Source of the DNA: Rotaria socialis
Lineage: Eukaryota > Rotifera > Eurotatoria > Philodinida > Philodinidae
DNA: 64,000 nt
Direction of reading: 5' to 3'
Assembly: GCA_905331475.1 (NCBI GenBank)
Contig: CAJNYU010003825.1
Coordinates: 45,906-109,905 of the forward strand
The notes under the pieces are model-generated. The model did no database searches and had not been told where the DNA came from. It worked only from the letters and a program-made list of their open reading frames with translations. The first letter of the stretch is position 1, and each line of letters opens with the position of its first letter. Position numbers and translations under genes: made by a program. Below, piece by piece: positions 61,412 through 64,000 of the stretch.

Positions 61412-63789
61412 TTTTATCTAGAATAAATATTCGTAATTACGGATTATAGTAATTAGAAGCTTCGTTTATCGATTTGACTATGAAGTCTATTTACTTGTTT
61501 TAAAAGCAATTTCGCTTAATTAATATATAAAATGACTGAATAAACCAATGTTTTATCAAGGCATCACTCGTGAACACATTTTGATATAAAACATTTAGTA
61601 ATATCTGGTAGAACTCTCACTTATAAATTTGGATAAAAAATTTATATCGTACACTCACTACTATAATCCAAGCAATATGCTGATTTATCTAGCAGATCCT
61701 TATAATAGCCAGAAATTTTTTTTTTGTAATGGGAAATATTTTTGCTGATGGAATTGGAGATAATGAGAAAGACTTTTGCTGTTTTTTTAGATGTTCTACG
61801 ATGAAAAGAAGATATCTGACTATGTGACAGAATGCTCTTAAATTCTTCTTAATAGAACTAGAGTACTGTATATCTGTTTCAAATGGGGACGTTGGAGATA
61901 CTTTTTCTAATTTTATTTGTTCACTAACCGTAGGTTTAGGTTGTTTAGTTCTTTTTCAATAAACTAATACAAGCATTAATTAAGCAAAATAATACAAGTG
62001 TTCGGTATTGGATCAGGAGTAAGCAAATAGAATTTGAGTTCCGATCTAAAAGTAATAAAATGATAAGTATTAATTGTAAATGAGAATAAAATGAATTCGA
62101 AAACTCATTTATTGCTCTTCATCAAGTAAATTAAAGTAACAAAATCGCTCTCCAGATAGATATATTAAGTGGTGGATTACAGTATTAATGAAAACACTGA
62201 TTAGAAGAGCAAAAATTTGCTCCGGATGATTATTTGGAAAAAACCGAGAAAAATGAAAACAACAACACGTTTATAATAAGACGCAGAAAGAAAAGAAAAG
62301 TAAGTCAAATCTATTTTCTTGGTAATTGTTCTGTTGTGTTTTTACAATGTGACGTATTGGTGTACTCGACAAATGCATGGATTGAAAAGAGTATCGAATG
62401 CATCCAAGAATTAGAAGATAAATATCAAAAATTACAGAGACGAAATTGATTTGTTTAATTTTTGAAAATGGCTCTACCTATTAATATTTATGAAAAAAGT
62501 GTCATACAGTTACTTGATATTCTGATTCTCAGTCTATGACAAACTATTTTTACAATATAAAGTGTCTTTTTTTATCTTTCAAATCCTAACTTAATCGTTT
62601 TACTAAATATATGGGTAAATAGAATAAAGGAAAAAAACTTCATGGAAAGTAGTGATATGTAAATTCATATGTGCTGATGACTTCATATCGATTAACTTCG
62701 GTATATACTTTTGCAACCGTACTACATTTTAATTAGTTCTACAAGTGGAGTTAATCAGACAAGTCAAATACAAGTAACCAGTATTTTGATAAGAAAATAA
62801 TCTATCAATATATTTTAAAATTCATTTCAAATATAGATAGCGACGCATTTATTTTTTCGATACGAGTATCTGTCATGAATACTTCGACCAATCAAAAAAT
62901 TAAAGACCATAAAAATTATCTAACACTATTGTGAAGATATGTCAATATTTTTATTTGTAATATGACCAAAATCATTCTTAGAAGAATATTATCGAATTTC
63001 AGAAAGAGAAGACTGACATATGCACATGTTTTTGCGGTGAGTAATTCTCTTACACTTTACATATGTTTCTCGATGTGATACCTGAGTAATGTAAATAACC
63101 ATCACTATTTGACAAAGTTTAGAATCGAACTGAATAAAAAAAATCGAGGTGAAAAAGAGCATCAGTAGTTGTCGTTAGTTATCGTCGAGCATTTTTTTAA
63201 TAAAAAAGGACGTCAATTTTCAAAATTATGAGTCTGATCTCTAACCCACATTGCGTTTGGAGAGGAGTAAAATTAATATCATACTATTCAGTTTTTCAAA
63301 GGCAGCGATGAAGCCTTGGAGAGAAAAATGTTTTCCTGAATACACTGGCTGTTTCATAAAGCAGTACCGTTTCATTCGAATTTTGTTCAATATTGATGGT
63401 TTTCTCTAATTTTGTCTAGTTTCGAAAAAACATGGAATTCAATGGATTTTCTGTTTGATCGATTAATTTACATTTACACCCATACGTACCACTTTGATTC
63501 GTTCCAACAACTGATGAATACAAAACCGTAATGTACATATAAATCTTTCGGATCATATATCTCATTGGACTAAGGATCAAATAGAGTGATACGAGAACTA
63601 TGCACTTTTATTACATTTATCAAAAACAAAATAATAAATAAAAAGTTTTCACTCTGCAAAGTTCATGTTTCAGATCGTTAGAAGCAACTAAAACTAGAGA
63701 TAATCAACACAACATTAATATACATCGTTGACGAAGCGTCTCTACTGGAATTATGGTTATTAAGATTCATTATTAGTTATGGCTGTCTG
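61412..63789. other. Upstream and spacer sequence between copies D and E
   Basis: 61412 to about 63100 corresponds to the 5' flank of copy D. 63100-63740 is the third copy of the spacer (TCGTCGAGCATTTTTTTAAT and a shared ATTCAATGGATT region). No gene is supported. Confidence 0.55.
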
Positions 63790-64000
63790 TTAGTTAGCAG
63801 CATCGGACGACGATTTCAATCCCTCTTCAACTTGTTCTAGAAGTCGATTGATTTCATCAAGTTCAACTTTCATTGACATTTTTTCCATTTTACTATAGCG
63901 TTGAAACAATTCATTTGCCCAAGTCAAACGATGCTGAGCTGCTGGATTATTTGGAGGACTTTCATCTAATAGACGTTTACTTTCTGTAAGAAAGTAATCG
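63790..64000 (-). CDS. IIWLD-family protein, copy E, 3' part
   Basis: The C-terminal 69 codons of a fifth copy enter from the right edge: YFLTESKRLLDESPPNNPAA, then HRLTWANELFQRY and the acidic/Ser tail ending SSDAAN. The frame is open to the window edge. Its first 119 nt in the window are base-for-base identical to the end of copy B before the N. It lies about 3.08 kb from copy D in the same orientation, making C-D-E a tandem series. Confidence 0.75.
   Translation of the reverse strand, partial: DYFLTESKRLLDESPPNNPAAQHRLTWANELFQRYSKMEKMSMKVELDEINRLLEQVEEGLKSSSDAAN

Noticed and set aside
62234..62449. 71-codon plus-strand frame ending in a basic/helical stretch (RRRKKRK, then IECIQELEDKYQKL)
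   Set aside because: It hints at a bHLH/bZIP fragment, but a donor-like site splits it, no partner exon was found and it lies inside the duplicated flank of the IIWLD cluster. Too weak to call.
1..64000. tRNA, rRNA, snRNA and CRISPR arrays
   Set aside because: No cloverleaf with plausible A/B boxes, no rRNA-like segment and no regularly spaced identical repeats with unique spacers were noticed; a covariance-model scan was not possible here.

Overview
The window is AT-rich eukaryotic DNA with compact animal genes. Most have many exons, GT-AG introns and mostly tiny introns (about 50-70 bp), plus a minority of 0.45-1.4 kb. The best guess is a bdelloid rotifer (Rotaria/Adineta type). Three things support this: the intron size distribution; a cluster of short proteins opening with an 'IIWLD' motif, which resemble an N-terminal domain that (from memory, unverified) is hugely expanded in bdelloids; and splice-acceptor-like sites just before many start codons, as expected for the spliced-leader trans-splicing known in bdelloids. 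No rRNA, tRNA or CRISPR was recognised.

Left part (1-19 kb): two hnRNP-like RRM genes on the minus strand, a small coiled-coil gene, a tandem-BRCT (BRCA1/BARD1-type) gene with an unusual Cys-rich N-terminus, and an unrecognised 10-exon gene. That last gene is divergently paired with a complete ARMC9 homologue (LisH plus armadillo-type protein of the ciliary base) on the plus strand.

Middle (19-45 kb): an intronless 924-aa protein that looks like three glycosyltransferase domains in one chain, a lipase maturation factor (LMF2-like), NDUFS1 (complex I 75 kDa subunit, 16 exons), a short IQCC homologue, a polypeptide GalNAc-transferase with ricin-B domain, a DUF4476-like protein, a TBATA/SPATIAL homologue and a Lys/Arg-rich basic protein. 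Apart from ciliary/centrosomal candidates (ARMC9, IQCC) these are unrelated housekeeping or secretory-pathway genes; no operon logic is seen.

Right part (45-64 kb): gene-poor, repeat-rich and duplicated. Five copies of the IIWLD family lie here. Copies C, D and E are head-to-tail on the minus strand in units of about 3.1 kb. Copy B is inverted relative to them and is cut at a single N, exactly where homology switches. Copy A is more divergent. Several non-autonomous DNA transposons were delimited by eye across the window, two of them with perfect 8-bp target duplications (hAT-like), one with long terminal inverted repeats, and one large fold-back structure.

All exon coordinates were read by eye from splice signals and reading-frame continuity; they sum to intact frames but individual boundaries may be off by a base or two.
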